Assembly: GCF_000760735.1 (NCBI RefSeq)
Contig: NZ_JMEX01000008.1
Span: 2,953,535 to 3,017,534 of the forward strand
Source: Rhodococcoides fascians A44A
GTDB lineage: Bacteria; Actinomycetota; Actinomycetes; Mycobacteriales; Mycobacteriaceae
Direction of reading: 5' to 3'
DNA: 64,000 bases
Below the pieces are notes generated by a model, which saw only the letters and a program-made list of their open reading frames with translations, searched no databases and was not told the origin of the DNA. Of this stretch, positions 40,654-50,684 are shown piece after piece; positions within the stretch are counted from its first letter, which is position 1; each line of letters begins with the position of its first letter. The position numbers and the translations under genes are program-made.

Positions 40654-43044
40654 ATGTCGATCGAGACGGACGCGCAGTGGGAACGTGGACTCACCGAAGC
40701 GGAAGTAGCGCAACTTCGAGCCGACGGAAAATCCAACGACGTTCCGGCCCGGGCGAGTCGTTCGGTCAAGGACATCGTCCGCGGCAACGTGTTCACGCGG
40801 ATCAATGCCATTCTGGGTGTCCTGCTGATTATCGTGCTCTCGACGGGATCGATCGTCGACGGCATGTTCGGGTTGCTGATCATCGCCAACAGCGGTATCG
40901 GCATCATCCAGGAGATCCGGGCCAAGAAGACTCTGGACGAACTGGCGATCGTCGGCCAGAGCAAACCGGTCGTTCGACGGGACGGCGTCGCGCGCGAGGT
41001 CGCCCCCGACGAGGTGGTTCTCGGTGACGTCATCGAGTTGGGCCCGGGTGATCAGATCGTCGTCGACGGCAGCGTGGTCGAAGCGTCGTCGCTGGAGGTC
41101 GACGAGTCGCTGCTGACCGGTGAAGCGGACGCGGTGCACAAGGAGATCGACGCGCCCATCCTGTCCGGCAGTTTCGTCGTGGCCGGTAGTGGTGCCTACC
41201 GCGCGACGAAGGTCGGCCGCGATGCGTACGCCGCCAAGCTCGCCGAGGAGGCGAGCAAGTTCACCCTGGTGCACTCCGAGCTGCGGAGCGGCATCGACAA
41301 GATTCTGAAGTTCATCACCTACCTGATGATCCCGGCAGGCGCGCTCATCATCTACAACCAGCTGTTCTCGTCGGGGCAGTCGCTGGGCCCTGCGCTGAAC
41401 GGCATGGTCGCGGCCCTCGTTCCGATGGTGCCCGAGGGTCTGGTGCTGATGACGTCGATCGCGTTCGCCGTCGGTGTCGTTCGGCTCGGGCAACGCAAAT
41501 GCCTCGTCCAGGAGCTTCCTGCAATCGAGGGGCTCGCGCGCGTCGACGTGGTCTGTGCGGACAAGACGGGCACGTTGACCGAGAACGGTATGCGGCTCGC
41601 GGAGCTTCGCGTCGTGGAGGAAGGGGACACGGCCGTGCTGCCCCGCGTCCTCGCCGCGCTCGCACACGACGATCCACGCCCGAACGCCAGTGTTCTGGCG
41701 ATCGCCGAAGCGTTCCCGGAGGATCCGGGGTGGACCGAAACCGCGGTCGCGCCGTTCTCGTCGGCGAAGAAGTGGAGCGGCCTGTCCTACGGAGACGACG
41801 GCAACTGGCTTCTCGGAGCGCCCGACGTGCTGCTGGACCCGACCAGCGACATCGCCCGCCAGGCAGAGGAAGTCGGCTCGTCGGGACTGCGTGTTCTGCT
41901 GCTCGCCAGCAGTGATCTCCCGGTCGACGACGACGCGGCCCCCGGTGTGGTCACTCCGCGGGCGCTGGTGATCCTGGAACAGAAGGTGCGGTCCGACGCC
42001 CGCGAGACACTCGAGTACTTCGCGAGCCAATCCGTTGCCGTGAAGGTCATCTCCGGGGACAACGCCGTGTCGGTGGGGGCCGTCGCGGGATCTCTCGGCC
42101 TCGCCGGCAGCCCCATCGACGCACGCAACCTACCCGAGCGCACCGAGGACCTCGCCGACACCGTCGAGAATTCCACCACGTTCGGACGAGTGCGCCCCGA
42201 TCAGAAGCGTCGGATGGTCGGCGCCCTGCAGTCCCGGGGACACACCGTGGCGATGACCGGCGACGGCGTCAACGACGTGCTCGCACTCAAGGACGCCGAC
42301 ATCGGTGTCGCCATGGGCTCGGGCAGTGCCGCGACACGCGCAGTCGCGCAGATCGTGTTGCTGGACAACAAGTTCGCGACGCTGCCGTACGTCGTGGGTG
42401 AAGGCCGACGCGTCATCGGCAACATCGAACGCGTCTCGAACCTGTTCCTCACCAAGACCGTGTACTCGGTGTTGCTGGCGTTCCTCATCGGCCTGTCCGG
42501 GGTGCTGTCGCAGATCTTCCACTTCGAGCCGATTCCGTATCCGTTCCTGCCGCGTCACGTCACCATCGCCGCGTGGTTCACGATCGGCATCCCTGCATTC
42601 ATCCTGTCGCTCGCCCCCAACAACGAGCGTGCGCGGTCCGGGTTCGTCCCGCGCGTGATGCGCCTCGCGGTGCCGTCGGGCCTGATCGTCGGCGTCGCGA
42701 CGTTCGTGTCCTACCTGCTCGCCTACCAAGGACCGCAGGCGACCGAGGAACAGGTGACCCAGGCCAGCACGACGGCACTGATCACGTTGATCATGATCGC
42801 CGTATGGGTGCTCGCCGTCGTCGCTCGGCCGTACGTGTGGTGGAAGATCGTGCTGCTCGCCGGTTCGGTGCTGGGCTACCTGGCGCTGTTCACCATCCCG
42901 TTCTGCCGCACGTTCTTCAAGCTCGACCCGTCGAACATCGCGCTGACGACTTCGGCGTTCGTGATCGGCGCCGTCGGAATCGTGCTCGTGGAGGTGTCCT
43001 GGCGCATCAGCGCGGCCCTGCAACGAAACGGTTCCGCGAAGTAA
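40654..43044 (+). CDS. ctpE: CtpE-like cation-translocating P-type ATPase
   Basis: A 797-aa P-type ATPase, exactly the length of M. tuberculosis CtpE (Rv0908), a Ca2+ importer. The A-domain has LTGEADAV. The phosphorylation site is [13 protein letters not shown] (Asp303). The nucleotide/hinge motif is [20 protein letters not shown]. There are about ten TMs with the motif [10 protein letters not shown] in TM4. There is no N-terminal heavy-metal domain. The start is ATG 40654, fixed by family length. It follows the Rv0906-like gene by 19 bp, and the Rv0909-like gene follows it, as in M. tuberculosis. Confidence 0.95.
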   Translation: MSIETDAQWERGLTEAEVAQLRADGKSNDVPARASRSVKDIVRGNVFTRINAILGVLLIIVLSTGSIVDGMFGLLIIANSGIGIIQEIRAKKTLDELAIVGQSKPVVRRDGVAREVAPDEVVLGDVIELGPGDQIVVDGSVVEASSLEVDESLLTGEADAVHKEIDAPILSGSFVVAGSGAYRATKVGRDAYAAKLAEEASKFTLVHSELRSGIDKILKFITYLMIPAGALIIYNQLFSSGQSLGPALNGMVAALVPMVPEGLVLMTSIAFAVGVVRLGQRKCLVQELPAIEGLARVDVVCADKTGTLTENGMRLAELRVVEEGDTAVLPRVLAALAHDDPRPNASVLAIAEAFPEDPGWTETAVAPFSSAKKWSGLSYGDDGNWLLGAPDVLLDPTSDIARQAEEVGSSGLRVLLLASSDLPVDDDAAPGVVTPRALVILEQKVRSDARETLEYFASQSVAVKVISGDNAVSVGAVAGSLGLAGSPIDARNLPERTEDLADTVENSTTFGRVRPDQKRRMVGALQSRGHTVAMTGDGVNDVLALKDADIGVAMGSGSAATRAVAQIVLLDNKFATLPYVVGEGRRVIGNIERVSNLFLTKTVYSVLLAFLIGLSGVLSQIFHFEPIPYPFLPRHVTIAAWFTIGIPAFILSLAPNNERARSGFVPRVMRLAVPSGLIVGVATFVSYLLAYQGPQATEEQVTQASTTALITLIMIAVWVLAVVARPYVWWKIVLLAGSVLGYLALFTIPFCRTFFKLDPSNIALTTSAFVIGAVGIVLVEVSWRISAALQRNGSAK

Positions 43045-43086
43045 GCTTCATCCCGCCAGCACAATCACAGCGAATGGAGTGATCTC

Positions 43087-43278
43087 ATGGGTTTCGCAGA
43101 CAACCTCAAGGGCATCGTCGACAAGGGCAAAGAGCTCGCCGCCGAGAACTCCGACAAGATCGAGGACGTCGTCGACAAGGCAGGCGATTTCATCGACGAC
43201 AAGACCGGTGGCAAGTACGCCGACAAGGTCGACAAAGTGCAGGAAGCGGCGAAGAAGGCCATTCCGGACAAGCCGTGA
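43087..43278 (+). CDS. Rv0909-like small amphipathic protein (putative antitoxin)
   Basis: A 63-aa highly charged helical protein: MGFADNLKGIVDKGKELAAE, then DKIEDVVDKAGDFIDDKTGG. It aligns over its length with M. tuberculosis Rv0909, reported as antitoxin of the Rv0910 toxin. GGAG precedes the ATG. In M. tuberculosis the two genes are adjacent; here the Rv0910-like gene is 10.8 kb downstream (54104). Without the partner beside it, its antitoxin role is uncertain. Confidence 0.82.
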   Translation: MGFADNLKGIVDKGKELAAENSDKIEDVVDKAGDFIDDKTGGKYADKVDKVQEAAKKAIPDKP

Positions 43279-43296
43279 ACGGATGATCGTGTGCGA

Positions 43297-43324
43297 GTCG
43301 GCTGCGCGAGGCCGCGCAGCTGAC
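43297..43324 (+). terminator. hairpin after the Rv0909-like gene
   Basis: GTC-G-GCTGCGCG pairs with CGCGCAGC-T-GAC around AGGC: 8 + 3 bp with one mismatch, 18 bp after the stop and 14 bp before the antiporter start. No U-run follows. Confidence 0.5.
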
Positions 43325-43338
43325 GGCATGATCTAGCT

Positions 43339-44976
43339 GTGGACGGACCAGTACTACTACTCGTCGTGATCGCGGCCGTCGCGGTGGCGGGTTTCGCCAA
43401 ACGCTTCGACCTTCAGGTGCCGCTGGTGCTCGTCGCGGTCGGATCGGCGGCGTCGTTCGTTCCAGGAGTTCCTCAGCTGACCCTGTCACCCGAGCTGATC
43501 CTCGGCGTGGTGCTGCCTCCGCTGTTGTACTCGGCCGCCCTCGACTTCTCGTTCGTCAGCTTCCGCAAGAACCTGGGACACATTCTCCGGCTCGGCATCG
43601 TCATGGTCATCGTGACCGCGGTGGCCGTGGGGTACTTCGCCAACTGGCTGGTCCCCGAACTCACTCTCGGCGCCGCACTGGTCCTGGGCGCTGTGGTGGC
43701 GCCGCCCGACGCCGTGGCCGCGATCGCCGTCGGCCGCAAACTCGGACTGCCCTCCCGCATGATGGCGATCCTGACCGGGGAAAGCCTGGTCAACGACGCG
43801 GCCGCCTTGACTCTGTTCACCCTCGCCGTCGCGTCGGTGACGGGCAAGAAGATCGAGATCGACTCGCCCGTACTGTTCTTCGCGTACGAGATTGCGGGCG
43901 GAGTGATCGTCGGCTACGTACTGGCCCGCATCGTCCGCTTCGTTCGTTCGCGCATCCGCGATTCCTCGCTGGAAACCGTTCTGGGACTCGTGCTTCCGTT
44001 CACCGCGTACCTGGCTGCCGAGGAGATCCACGCGTCGGGAGTGCTGGCCGTCGTGACCGCGGGATTCGTGCTCGGCAGGGTCACCGCCGACGTCGCGGTC
44101 CCGACGCGGATCCAGGAACGCCAGGTCTGGCCGTTGATGGACCTGCTGCTCGAAGCATTCGTGTTCGCCTACATGGGGTTGCAACTCAAATCGGTCATCG
44201 AGGAAGTGCAGCGGGACGGACTCCCGGTGCACCACATCTTCGCCTACGCCCTGCTCGTTCTGCTCGTCGTCATTCTCGTCCGGCCGGCCTGGATCTTCGT
44301 CAACACCTCCAGGCGATCCGTGGTGCGCAAACTTCTGCGCAGAAAGGCGTCGGAGACGTCCGACGTACTCGGACTGACGTGGCGACAGAACCTCGTCCTG
44401 TCCTGGGCGGGGATGCGCGGCGTGGTGACGCTGGCCGCGGCGTCGGGTGTGCCGCTCGCCACCGTGGCGGGAGATCCGTTCCCGGGCCGCGCCGTCATTC
44501 AAGCGGTCGCATTCGTCGTTGCGGTGGGGACGTTGGTGATCCAGGGGCTGACGTTGCCGATGCTGATCCGGAGACTCGACGTCGCCGACGCCGACGAGCA
44601 GCGTCGAACCGACGAACAGGCGGCTCTCGCACGGTCCATCTCGAGGTCGGCGGCCGAGCAGTACCTCTCCGAGGCCGCGGTGAACGGGATCGACGGAGCC
44701 AGCCGAGAATCCGTCGAGCACGTCCTGGAGCGGGTGCGGCGATCGGTTCGCGCGCGACTCGACGCCGACGAAACCGAAGACCACGAAGAGCGGATCGCCG
44801 CAGCGGGCGCACTGTTCGACACGTTGCGCCGTAACGTCCTCGTCGCGCAGCGCGCAGCACTGGTGCACGCCCGTGACGCGGGTGAACTGGACGACGAGGT
44901 CCTGCGGACCGTGCTCGACGGCCTCGACGTGGAAGAAGCTGCGGCCGAAGCGCGACTGGAACGGAGAAACCGATAG
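43339..44976 (+). CDS. Na+/H+ antiporter (CPA1/NhaP-type)
   Basis: A 545-aa antiporter from GTG 43339 with about twelve TMs followed by a cytoplasmic helical tail of about 130 residues. Core motifs: LVLGAVVAPPDAVAAIAVGR, LTGESLVNDAAALTLF (ion-binding ND), EIHASGVLAVVTAGFVLG, and LSWAGMRGVVTLAAASGVPL. This Na+/H+ exchange family (COG0025) keeps cytoplasmic pH and Na+ in balance. Its stop overlaps the next start (TAGTG at 44974-44978), so the lipase gene is translationally coupled. Confidence 0.92.
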   Translation: MDGPVLLLVVIAAVAVAGFAKRFDLQVPLVLVAVGSAASFVPGVPQLTLSPELILGVVLPPLLYSAALDFSFVSFRKNLGHILRLGIVMVIVTAVAVGYFANWLVPELTLGAALVLGAVVAPPDAVAAIAVGRKLGLPSRMMAILTGESLVNDAAALTLFTLAVASVTGKKIEIDSPVLFFAYEIAGGVIVGYVLARIVRFVRSRIRDSSLETVLGLVLPFTAYLAAEEIHASGVLAVVTAGFVLGRVTADVAVPTRIQERQVWPLMDLLLEAFVFAYMGLQLKSVIEEVQRDGLPVHHIFAYALLVLLVVILVRPAWIFVNTSRRSVVRKLLRRKASETSDVLGLTWRQNLVLSWAGMRGVVTLAAASGVPLATVAGDPFPGRAVIQAVAFVVAVGTLVIQGLTLPMLIRRLDVADADEQRRTDEQAALARSISRSAAEQYLSEAAVNGIDGASRESVEHVLERVRRSVRARLDADETEDHEERIAAAGALFDTLRRNVLVAQRAALVHARDAGELDDEVLRTVLDGLDVEEAAAEARLERRNR

Positions 44977-46157
44977 TGCGGCGGTGGCTGGTCGGTGCCC
45001 TGGCTCTGACTCTTCTCGCCGGGTGCGGCGGTCCCGAGGCGCCCCCTGCGCTCGATTCGTCCGCACCCGCTGTCGCACCGGCGCCCGTCGGCGACGAACG
45101 TGGTGCGATCGTCTCGCAGACGGACATGGGTCATCTCGACCTCGCTGTGCGGTTCCTCGGTGCGTCCGCCACCCGCGTGGTGTACGCGTCCACGTCGGGT
45201 GACGGCACGTCGCGGACCGAAGTGTCCGGGGTGATCTTCGCCCCGAAAGGTGCACCGCCGCAGGGTGGTTGGCCCATCGTGTCCGTGGGTCACGGCACGA
45301 CCGGAGTCACCGACGAGTGCGCTCCGTCGCTGTACCCGAACCTGTTGGGCACCATCGGCACGGTCGCCCCGTTCCTCGAACGAGGCATGGTCGTCGCGGT
45401 CACGGACTACGAGGGCATCGGCACTCCCGGTATTCATCCCTACCTCGACCCGAATGCCGCGGCGTACAACGTCATCGACGCAGTCCGCGCGGCCGCGAAC
45501 GTCGTACCCGGCACCGGTGCCCGGTGGGGAGCGATCGGTAATTCCCAAGGTGGACAGGCCGTGTGGGCGGCAGCGGAGCATGCGGACTACGCCGACGGGT
45601 TGGAGCTCGTCGGCAGCGCCGCGCTGTCTCCCGTCCTCGATCTCGCGCCCATGTTCGACGCGGGGCACGTGAACACCCTCCCGCAGATTCTGCTGACACC
45701 GTTTCTCGTCGACGGCCTGCAGTACCGGCATCCGGAGGTGACCGGAACGGAGTTCGTCCGGGGCGCACTCGAGGCCGACAGGCGCGCGCTGACCGCGTGC
45801 ACTGACCTCCTCGGTGTGCAGAAGGCGGAAGCCGCTGTGCGTCTGACGCCGTCGGACGCGATGCCGGCCACCGAGGCGTCACGTCTGAAAATGGTGGAGT
45901 GGTTGACGTCCGTCGCACTGCCGCGGACGCGGACGGATGTGCCGTTGCTGGCTGTCGTCGGGCAACAGGATCAATTGATCGACCCGAAATGGACACGCGA
46001 CGCCGTAGCGCGGGCATGCTCGATGGGAGACGTCGTGTCCCTCCGGGAAGAGCCCGGCCAGGGGCATTCGGACCAGGCGGCCGTCGCCGACGGGGTGGCG
46101 TGGTTGGCCGACAGATTTGCCGGCGTACCACCGCCCGACACCTGTGCAGGAGGATGA
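44976..46157 (+). CDS. secreted lipase-family lipoprotein
   Basis: A 393-aa protein from GTG 44976 with a signal peptide and lipobox ALTLLAGCGG (Cys about 17). It belongs to the secretory lipase (LIP, PF03583-like) alpha/beta hydrolases: IVSVGHGTTGVTDECAP, the nucleophile elbow GNSQGGQAVWAA, acid near VVGQQDQLIDPKW, and His in GQGHSDQAA. It is expected to hydrolyse esters on the cell surface. It is coupled to the antiporter gene upstream. Confidence 0.88.
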   Translation: MRRWLVGALALTLLAGCGGPEAPPALDSSAPAVAPAPVGDERGAIVSQTDMGHLDLAVRFLGASATRVVYASTSGDGTSRTEVSGVIFAPKGAPPQGGWPIVSVGHGTTGVTDECAPSLYPNLLGTIGTVAPFLERGMVVAVTDYEGIGTPGIHPYLDPNAAAYNVIDAVRAAANVVPGTGARWGAIGNSQGGQAVWAAAEHADYADGLELVGSAALSPVLDLAPMFDAGHVNTLPQILLTPFLVDGLQYRHPEVTGTEFVRGALEADRRALTACTDLLGVQKAEAAVRLTPSDAMPATEASRLKMVEWLTSVALPRTRTDVPLLAVVGQQDQLIDPKWTRDAVARACSMGDVVSLREEPGQGHSDQAAVADGVAWLADRFAGVPPPDTCAGG

Positions 46158-46158
46158 C

Positions 46159-46533
46159 ATGGATCCGAACCCACTGACGATGGTGCGGGCGCTGTGCCTG
46201 GCGCTTCCCGAGGCCACCGAGCGCATCAGCCACGGCGAACCGTCGTGGTTCGTCCGCAAGTCTCCACAGTTCGCGATGTTCTCCGATCATCACCACGACG
46301 ACCGCGTCGGATTCGTCGCCGCCGCCCCGGCCGGGGCGCAGCAAGCCTGGGTTGCGAAGGACAGCACCCGCTTCTACGTACCCCCGTACTTCGGCGGGCG
46401 AGGGTGGATCGGCGTCTACCTCGACGTGCCGCAGGACTGGGAGGACATCGCGGACATCGTGGAGGATGCGTACCGGACGGTGGCGCCCAAGACGCTGCTG
46501 ACCCAACTCGATGCCGAGCGCCAACCCGAATGA
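46159..46533 (+). CDS. MmcQ/YjbR-family protein
   Basis: A 124-aa protein from ATG 46159 with AGGAGG upstream. MmcQ/YjbR (CyaY-like double-wing) features: LCLALPEATERISHGEPSWF, FAMFSDHHHDDRVGF, YFGGRGWIGVYLD. The family is common and presumed DNA-binding, but its function is unclear. Its stop overlaps the start of the LytS kinase (ATGA), which places it in the same transcript. Confidence 0.9.
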   Translation: MDPNPLTMVRALCLALPEATERISHGEPSWFVRKSPQFAMFSDHHHDDRVGFVAAAPAGAQQAWVAKDSTRFYVPPYFGGRGWIGVYLDVPQDWEDIADIVEDAYRTVAPKTLLTQLDAERQPE

Positions 46534-47696
46534 CCTCGGCTCTGATGTGGTTCGCGGTCATCGTGGCCTGCGCGATCGTTGCCGTCGCCGTGATCAGTCT
46601 GCGGGGACGGCGGGATCTGACGACGCCCGAGGAGCGCGCGGTCCACGCGACGCTGCACACCGCATCTTTGGCAGCCCGCCCGCTGCGCCGCGGCCTGGAC
46701 ACCCAGTCCGCGGCTGAGGCCGCGCCTCATCTGCGCGCGCTCACCGGTGGTGACGCACTCGGCGTCGCCGACGCCGACGCGCACCTGCTGGCGTGGAACG
46801 GTCCCTTCGAGGAGGTGGTCGGGCAGTTCCTTGAGGCGGCCGCGCGGGCAGTCGGCGGCCAGCGCCGAATTCTGATCACCGCGCCTGCGGGTGCCACGTG
46901 GCGCACCGTGGTGGTCCAACCGTTGCTCGTCGAGGACGTCGGTGTCGTCGGGGTCCTCGGTGTCGTCACCACGTCGACGCCCGGACCGGGCATGCTCGGA
47001 GCCGTCGGCGAGGTCGCCCGCTACGCCTGCGGGCAGATCGAGTTGGCCGAACTCGACGCCTCGCGTGCACGCCTCGACCGCGCCGAAGTCCGAGCACTGC
47101 GCGCTCAGATCAGCCCGCACTTCATCTACAACGCTCTCGGCACGGTCGCCTCGTTCGTCCGTACCGATCCCGACAGAGCACGAGAGCTGGTGCTGGAGTT
47201 CGCGGATTTCACCCGCTACTCGTTCCGTAACTCCGGCGAGTTCACCGTCCTGTCCGACGAACTACGCAACATCGATCGGTACCTGACGCTCGAGCGGGCA
47301 CGCTTCGGCGACACTCTGCAGGTCACGTTGCAGGTCGCGCCCGAGGTACTGAACGTCGCACTGCCGTTTCTCGCGCTGCAGCCCCTGGTCGAGAACGCGG
47401 TGCGGCACGGGATCGCGGGTCGCGCCGGTGGCGGCACCATCACCATCGTCGCGGCCGACGAGGGAACCGACTGCCTTATCAGCGTCGAGGACGACGGCGT
47501 CGGAATGGATCCGGAACTGCTGCGATCGGGAACGCTGGACTCCGACGAGGCCGCGCACGTGGGTCTGTCCAATGTGGACGATCGACTGCGCGCGGCGTTC
47601 GGCAACGACTACGGTCTCGTCGTGGACACGGGCATGGGTGCCGGAACGAAGGTCAGCATGCGGGTTCCTAAGTTCAAAGCGGGGATTCGGGCATGA
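46530..47696 (+). CDS. LytS/YehU-type sensor histidine kinase
   Basis: A 388-aa kinase from ATG 46530. One N-terminal TM (SALMWFAVIVACAIVAVAVI), a GAF-like region (about 70-170), the LytS-type His_kinase motif AQISPHFIYNALGTVASFV (His197), and HATPase with FLALQPLVENAVRHGI and VEDDGVGMDP. Kinases of this class with a LytTR regulator and an adjacent transporter sense pyruvate or other carboxylates in several bacteria (BtsSR, YpdAB). The next gene is the regulator, and two carboxylate symporters follow. Confidence 0.92.
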   Translation: MTSALMWFAVIVACAIVAVAVISLRGRRDLTTPEERAVHATLHTASLAARPLRRGLDTQSAAEAAPHLRALTGGDALGVADADAHLLAWNGPFEEVVGQFLEAAARAVGGQRRILITAPAGATWRTVVVQPLLVEDVGVVGVLGVVTTSTPGPGMLGAVGEVARYACGQIELAELDASRARLDRAEVRALRAQISPHFIYNALGTVASFVRTDPDRARELVLEFADFTRYSFRNSGEFTVLSDELRNIDRYLTLERARFGDTLQVTLQVAPEVLNVALPFLALQPLVENAVRHGIAGRAGGGTITIVAADEGTDCLISVEDDGVGMDPELLRSGTLDSDEAAHVGLSNVDDRLRAAFGNDYGLVVDTGMGAGTKVSMRVPKFKAGIRA

Positions 47697-47738
47697 CCGC
47701 CGTGGTCGGCAGCGCTGGATGTCTGGGATGATGCGGTG

Positions 47739-48521
47739 ATGACCGGTCTTGTTGTGCTCGCAGTCGACGACGAGAAGCCGGCGCTCGACGAGTTGGCTTT
47801 TCTGCTGAACGCGCAGGATTCGGTGGCCGAGGTCTTCGTCGCGTCGGACGCCACGACGGCACTGCGACGACTGCAACATCCGGTCGACGCGTCCTACCCG
47901 GCGATCGACGCAGTGTTCCTCGACATCAACATGCCCGGTCTCGACGGGTTGGAGCTCGCCGGGATCCTCTCGAACTTCGTGCGTCCACCGGCGGTCGTGT
48001 TCGTCACCGCCCACGACGACCGAGCACTGGCCGCATTCGACCTCGGCGCCGTCGACTACCTGCTCAAACCCTTGCGCGAGGACCGTCTGGCGGAATCTCT
48101 GCGCCGAATCACCGCCGCGGGCCGACGACCGGAGGGTCAGGAACCGGCTACAGGGGACGAGATCATCCCGGTCGAGCTCGGCGGCACGACGACGCTCGTG
48201 CAACGTGCGAGCGTGGGGTGGGTGGAAGCGGACGGCGATTACGCCCGGCTGCACACCTCCACGGGCTCTCACCTCGTGCGGATCCCTATCTCCACCCTCG
48301 AAAGTCGTTGGGCAGAAGTCGGTTTCCTCCGAGTGCACCGGTCCTACCTGGTGTCCCTGTCGTTGGTGACGGGCATCAAGAGCGTCGGATCGGGGCTCGT
48401 GGTGTGCCTCCGACGCCACGGAGACCTCGCGGCCGTCGAACTCCCGGTGAGCAGGCGTCACACCCGGGCACTCAAGGATCGTCTCGTCCGCGGCCCGCTG
48501 CAATCCTGGTCGAATCGGTGA
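47739..48521 (+). CDS. LytTR-family response regulator
   Basis: A 260-aa regulator: receiver with acidic VDDEKPALDELAFLL, phospho-Asp62 in VFLDINMPGLDGLEL, Lys in YLLKPL; then a LytTR DNA-binding domain (VGWVEADGDYARLHTSTGSH; FLRVHRSYLVSL). GTG 47736 directly before ATG 47739 is an alternative start. Its stop overlaps the next start (GTGA at 48518-48521). It is probably activated by the kinase upstream and controls one or both symporters downstream. Confidence 0.93.
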   Translation: MTGLVVLAVDDEKPALDELAFLLNAQDSVAEVFVASDATTALRRLQHPVDASYPAIDAVFLDINMPGLDGLELAGILSNFVRPPAVVFVTAHDDRALAAFDLGAVDYLLKPLREDRLAESLRRITAAGRRPEGQEPATGDEIIPVELGGTTTLVQRASVGWVEADGDYARLHTSTGSHLVRIPISTLESRWAEVGFLRVHRSYLVSLSLVTGIKSVGSGLVVCLRRHGDLAAVELPVSRRHTRALKDRLVRGPLQSWSNR

Positions 48522-48886
48522 CGGAGCCCGGTCGGAACCCGCGTGAACGCGTGGTCCTTGCCCGCAGGCGCGGCGCCCGGATCGTCAGAACGCGGGTGGA
48601 AGTGCAGGAACACACCGAGGTCGGCGACGCCATGGTGCGCGGCCTCGTTCGCGCTCAACTGCTGCTGTCGATCCGCCTCGCCGTGGTGACGCTCGCCGTA
48701 CTGTTCTCGATTCCGTTGCTGGGCCTGCTCGTTCCCGCGTTCTCCGACGCCGTGGTGTTCGGAGTTCGGTTGCCGTGGGTCGTGCTCGGGGTCGCGGTCT
48801 ACCCGTTGCTGCTGGGTGTCGGCTGGATCCACGTCCGCCGCTCCGAGCGCATCGAGCAGCAATTCCTCGACCTGGTGGACGACTGA
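48518..48886 (+). CDS. small two-TM membrane protein preceding a symporter
   Basis: A 122-aa protein from GTG 48518: a basic N-terminus of about 45 residues, then two TMs (LLLSIRLAVVTLAVLFSIPL and VVLGVAVYPLLLGVGWIHV) and a short acidic tail. It resembles DUF485/DUF4212-type small partners of sodium:solute symporters by layout, not by clear sequence match. It sits between the LytTR gene (overlap) and the symporter (2-bp gap). Confidence 0.75.
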   Translation: MTEPGRNPRERVVLARRRGARIVRTRVEVQEHTEVGDAMVRGLVRAQLLLSIRLAVVTLAVLFSIPLLGLLVPAFSDAVVFGVRLPWVVLGVAVYPLLLGVGWIHVRRSERIEQQFLDLVDD

Positions 48887-48888
48887 TC

Positions 48889-50625
48889 ATGACGGGGGTG
48901 CCGTGGCTCACGGTGGGAGCGTTGCTGATCGCTGCCGCCGCGACCGTCGCCATCGGTGTGTACGGCGTGCGCCTGGCCCGCACCACGTCGGACTTCCTCG
49001 TCGCGTCACGCACCGTGGGGCCGAAATGGAATGCGGCCGCCATCTCCGGCGAATACCTGTCGGCTGCATCGTTTCTCGGGGTCGCCGGCCTCATCGCCAA
49101 GTACGGTGCCGACGCCCTGTGGTATCCGATCGGTTTCACTGCCGGGTATCTGGGTCTGCTGCTGTTCGTTGCCGCGCCGCTCCGGCGCAGCGGCGCCTAC
49201 ACCGTTCCCGATTTCGCCGAGTTCCGGCTGGGCTCCGGGCGATTGCGCACCCTCGCGATGTTCGTCGTCGTGGTCATCTGCGCTCTGTACCTCGTGCCGC
49301 AGTTTCAGGGTGCGGGCCTCACTCTCAATATCTTGCTGGGAGTTCCCGGGTGGGTGGGCGCGGCGGTCGTCGGGTTCATCGTCATCGCCAACGTCGTCGG
49401 TGGAGGCATGCGCTCCATCACGTTCGTGCAGGCCTTCCAGTACTGGTTGAAGCTGACGGCCGTCGCTGTTCCGGCCCTCGTGCTTGCCGTGCACTTCTTC
49501 GCCGACGATCGTGCGGTCGGTAGTCCGGCGCCACCGACGGTGGACCGGGTGACGACGGTCGAGATCAACACCGATGTTCTCGTTCAGGTGGATTCACCGA
49601 TCGGCGCGCTCATCAGCGGCACTCTCGACGGTGACAGCGTCGACGGCGCGGTGGTGCTGGGTGCAGGCACGCACGAGTTGTCCGAGGGAACGTCCCTGGT
49701 GCTCGACGCGGGTTCGGCCGTTCCCGTCGTGGCGGGCGCACCGACGACGGACCGTCAGTGGGCGATGCCCGGTGGCGGGCTCGGCGGCATGCATCCGCTG
49801 TACCAGGTGTATTCGCTCATTCTGGCGACGTTCCTCGGCACCCTCGGTTTGCCTCACGTGCTCGTGCGGTTCTACACCAATCCCGACGGTCGTGCCGCGC
49901 GAGTGACGTCGCTGACGGTCCTCGGTCTGCTCGGCTTGTTCTATCTCTTTCCGACTCTGCTGGGAGTCTTCGCGCGTCTGTACGTTCCGCAGTTGTTGAT
50001 CACCGGGAACTCCGACGCGGCGGTACTGCTGCTCCCCGGGTCGGTGTTGTCCGGTGTGGGAGGCCAACTCCTGGCCGCTCTCGTCGCCGCCGGGGCCATC
50101 GCGGCGTTCCTGTCGACGTCGTCGGGTCTGTTGGTGAGCATCGCCGGGGTGCTGAGCACCGATGTTCTTCGTGGACGCGTCCGAGACTTCCGCATCGCAG
50201 CGGTGCTCGCAGGAGCCGTGCCGCTCGCGATGTCCCTCGGGCTCGCGTCGCTCGATCTGTCTCGCACGGTGGGGCTGGTGTTCGCGGTTGCCGCGTCGAC
50301 GCTGTGCCCCCTCCTCGTGCTGGGCATCTGGTGGCGCGGACTGACCGCGGCCGGTGCAGCAGCCGGGCTGATCGGCGGCGGAACCGTCTCGCTCGTGGCA
50401 GCGTCGCTGTCGGTGTTCGGAATTCCGGAGGCATGGTTCGGGGGATGGGCGGCGACCGTCCTCGGGTACCCGGCCGCCGTCAGCGTGCCCCTCGCTTTCG
50501 GGTTGATGTACCTGGTCAGCAAGGCGACATCGCGGACGGTTCCCGTCGACATCGGCGGCATCTTCACCCGACTGCACGCTCCCGAACGCCTGGGTGTCGG
50601 CAAGGACCGCGAGCGCGAACTCTGA
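48889..50625 (+). CDS. sodium:solute symporter (SSS family, ActP/MctP-like) with extracytoplasmic insertion
   Basis: A 578-aa symporter from ATG 48889 with about thirteen TMs. SSS motifs: TSDFLVASRTVGPKWNAAAI, SGEYLSAASFLGVAG, TVPDFAEFRLGS, and LGLPHVLVRFYTNPDGRAAR. Between about residues 205 and 285 it has a non-membrane insertion (VTTVEINTDVLVQVDSPIGA onward to TTDRQWAMPGG) with a beta-rich look. It is placed right after the LytS/LytTR pair, so a regulated short-chain carboxylate (acetate, pyruvate or lactate) is a likely substrate. It is a distant paralogue of the symporter at 51132. Confidence 0.88.
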   Translation: MTGVPWLTVGALLIAAAATVAIGVYGVRLARTTSDFLVASRTVGPKWNAAAISGEYLSAASFLGVAGLIAKYGADALWYPIGFTAGYLGLLLFVAAPLRRSGAYTVPDFAEFRLGSGRLRTLAMFVVVVICALYLVPQFQGAGLTLNILLGVPGWVGAAVVGFIVIANVVGGGMRSITFVQAFQYWLKLTAVAVPALVLAVHFFADDRAVGSPAPPTVDRVTTVEINTDVLVQVDSPIGALISGTLDGDSVDGAVVLGAGTHELSEGTSLVLDAGSAVPVVAGAPTTDRQWAMPGGGLGGMHPLYQVYSLILATFLGTLGLPHVLVRFYTNPDGRAARVTSLTVLGLLGLFYLFPTLLGVFARLYVPQLLITGNSDAAVLLLPGSVLSGVGGQLLAALVAAGAIAAFLSTSSGLLVSIAGVLSTDVLRGRVRDFRIAAVLAGAVPLAMSLGLASLDLSRTVGLVFAVAASTLCPLLVLGIWWRGLTAAGAAAGLIGGGTVSLVAASLSVFGIPEAWFGGWAATVLGYPAAVSVPLAFGLMYLVSKATSRTVPVDIGGIFTRLHAPERLGVGKDREREL

Positions 50626-50684
50626 CACCTCGGCCGTTTGTCGCGGTGAGACAACCGTTCGGCGCAGACCTACGCAGCTGAACG

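Noticed and set aside
43087-43278. Rv0909-like frame as a non-coding artefact because of its small size
   Set aside because: It has a ribosome-binding site, a charged helical composition and full-length similarity to Rv0909 in the conserved position after ctpE, so it was kept as a gene.
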